Assembly (NCBI GenBank): GCA_027009865.1
Contig: JALVCR010000008.1
Coordinates: forward strand, 1 to 6,059
Source of the DNA: Campylobacterales bacterium
GTDB taxonomy: Bacteria; Campylobacterota; Campylobacteria; Campylobacterales; JAADDG01
Direction: 5' to 3'
Length of the DNA stretch: 6,059 nucleotides
Position 1 is the first letter of the stretch. Each line of letters begins with the position of its first letter. Below, one piece after another: positions 5,451 to 6,059 of this stretch. The notes below the pieces were generated by a model, which was given only the letters and a program-made list of their open reading frames with translations, had not been told where the DNA came from and did no database searches. Both the position numbers and the translations under genes were made by a program.

Positions 5451-6059
5451 ATGGAAGGTAGTAAAAAATCTTTTTTTGATCAGTTAATAAACGGAACTAA
5501 TTTTAATGCCGACTCTTTAAGCGCTTTGCAGAAAGTTACTTTAAGAGCGGTAGTTATGAGTTTTATATTTTTTGGGCTTGTGGCGGTTGAAGGAATGATA
5601 ATGAGAATGGTGGAAGTTGGTCCTTCAAATCCACTTCCAGAGATGTTTTCAAAACCTGATCACTTTTTTTCTATTATGACGGTGCATCCGATAGTCGGGA
5701 TTTTTGGCTCAACTTATCAGCTTGTGTTTGCGGCTTTTATGTTTTTGGTTCCCTATCTTACAAAAAAGCCTCTATACAGCATTAAACTTGCAAATTTTGT
5801 CTGGATTTGCATTACTGTTGGAACAGCGTTGGCATGGCTTGCCGCTTTCATTTGGCATTACGCTCCTCTTTATACTCTTTATTGGCCTCTTCCGGCAGAT
5901 GTAAGCCAGTTTAAAATTGCGGGAGGTATTTTATTTGTTATCGGCGTAGCTTTGATAATGATAGGAACTTTGGGATTTATATATAATATTTACGCCACTA
6001 TCTTTGCAAGAGTGGGAGTTCACAAAAATAAAACTACAAAAGAGCTTTTAATTTCAGGA
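5451..6059 (+). CDS. B-family heme-copper oxidoreductase subunit I, 5' part; candidate gNOR-type NO reductase
   Basis: The first 203 codons run off the right edge. Four hydrophobic helices are visible (about 31-53, 73-101, 112-138 and 155-183). Helix II carries the only good candidate for the axial low-spin heme ligand, H79 in TVHPIVG, aligned by position with the LTLHG histidine of Thermus ba3 oxidase. Another resemblance to ba3 is LYTLYWPL (140-147), compared with LYTFYPPL, followed by helix IV with the same spacing. Family A oxidases have a longer, different helix II-IV region, and cbb3 and cNOR sequences do not look like this. The other heme and CuB ligands and the diagnostic helix VI (His-Tyr in oxidases, acidic residues in NO reductases) lie beyond the window. 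The start ATG has AAGGAGGGG (5437-5445) upstream. The heme-copper family is well supported; the NO reductase assignment is inference from the CuA-less partner, the phylum and the upstream FixK-type box. Confidence 0.85.
   Translation, partial: MEGSKKSFFDQLINGTNFNADSLSALQKVTLRAVVMSFIFFGLVAVEGMIMRMVEVGPSNPLPEMFSKPDHFFSIMTVHPIVGIFGSTYQLVFAAFMFLVPYLTKKPLYSIKLANFVWICITVGTALAWLAAFIWHYAPLYTLYWPLPADVSQFKIAGGILFVIGVALIMIGTLGFIYNIYATIFARVGVHKNKTTKELLISG

Noticed and set aside
5704..5904. A 66-codon hydrophobic open frame on the + strand
   Set aside because: It lies entirely inside the subunit I gene in another frame. The 5451 frame has clear family motifs and a strong ribosome site, so this one is a shadow.

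Overview
The window is AT-rich bacterial DNA, and every gene in it lies on the + strand. It most likely comes from a Campylobacterota (epsilonproteobacterial) genome, possibly a vent-type or sulfur/nitrate-respiring lineage. Three things point there: a nitroreductase close to Helicobacter RdxA, AGA/AAA-rich codon use with tightly packed or overlapping genes, and a B-family heme-copper reductase pair of the kind known from that phylum. The phylum call is inference; the window holds no rRNA or other marker gene.

Positions 1-4659 look like one operon. Its order is the 3' end of an unidentified gene (stop at 152), a GH13_18 sugar phosphorylase most like glucosylglycerate phosphorylase (155-1885), galU (1872-2717), a TetR-family repressor starting at TTG (2726-3304), an RdxA/NfsB-like nitroreductase (3317-3931) and a DUF481 outer-membrane protein (3928-4659). 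The junctions are +2, -14, +8, +12 and -4 nt, and I see no promoter or terminator between the genes. The first part can be read as a compatible-solute recycling module: the phosphorylase would release glucose-1-phosphate and GalU would turn it back into UDP-glucose. DUF481 proteins are known as salt-induced outer-membrane proteins, which fits an osmotic theme.

Positions 4660-4844 form the only real intergenic gap. It holds a perfect 36-bp palindrome (4756-4791) with A- and T-tract arms, which has the form of a bidirectional terminator. Its core is an exact TTGAC-N4-GTCAA dyad, the FixK/FNR-type box. The box is centred about 41.5 bp upstream of the start predicted from a TATTAT -10 element, which is class II activator geometry.

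Positions 4845-6059 begin a respiratory operon. First comes a cupredoxin-type subunit II in which all CuA ligand positions are substituted. Then comes the first third of a B-family heme-copper oxidoreductase subunit I, cut by the window edge. The best hypothesis is a gNOR-type nitric oxide reductase under redox or NO control. The diagnostic helices VI-VII lie outside the window. I see no tRNA, rRNA, CRISPR array, insertion sequence or attachment site.
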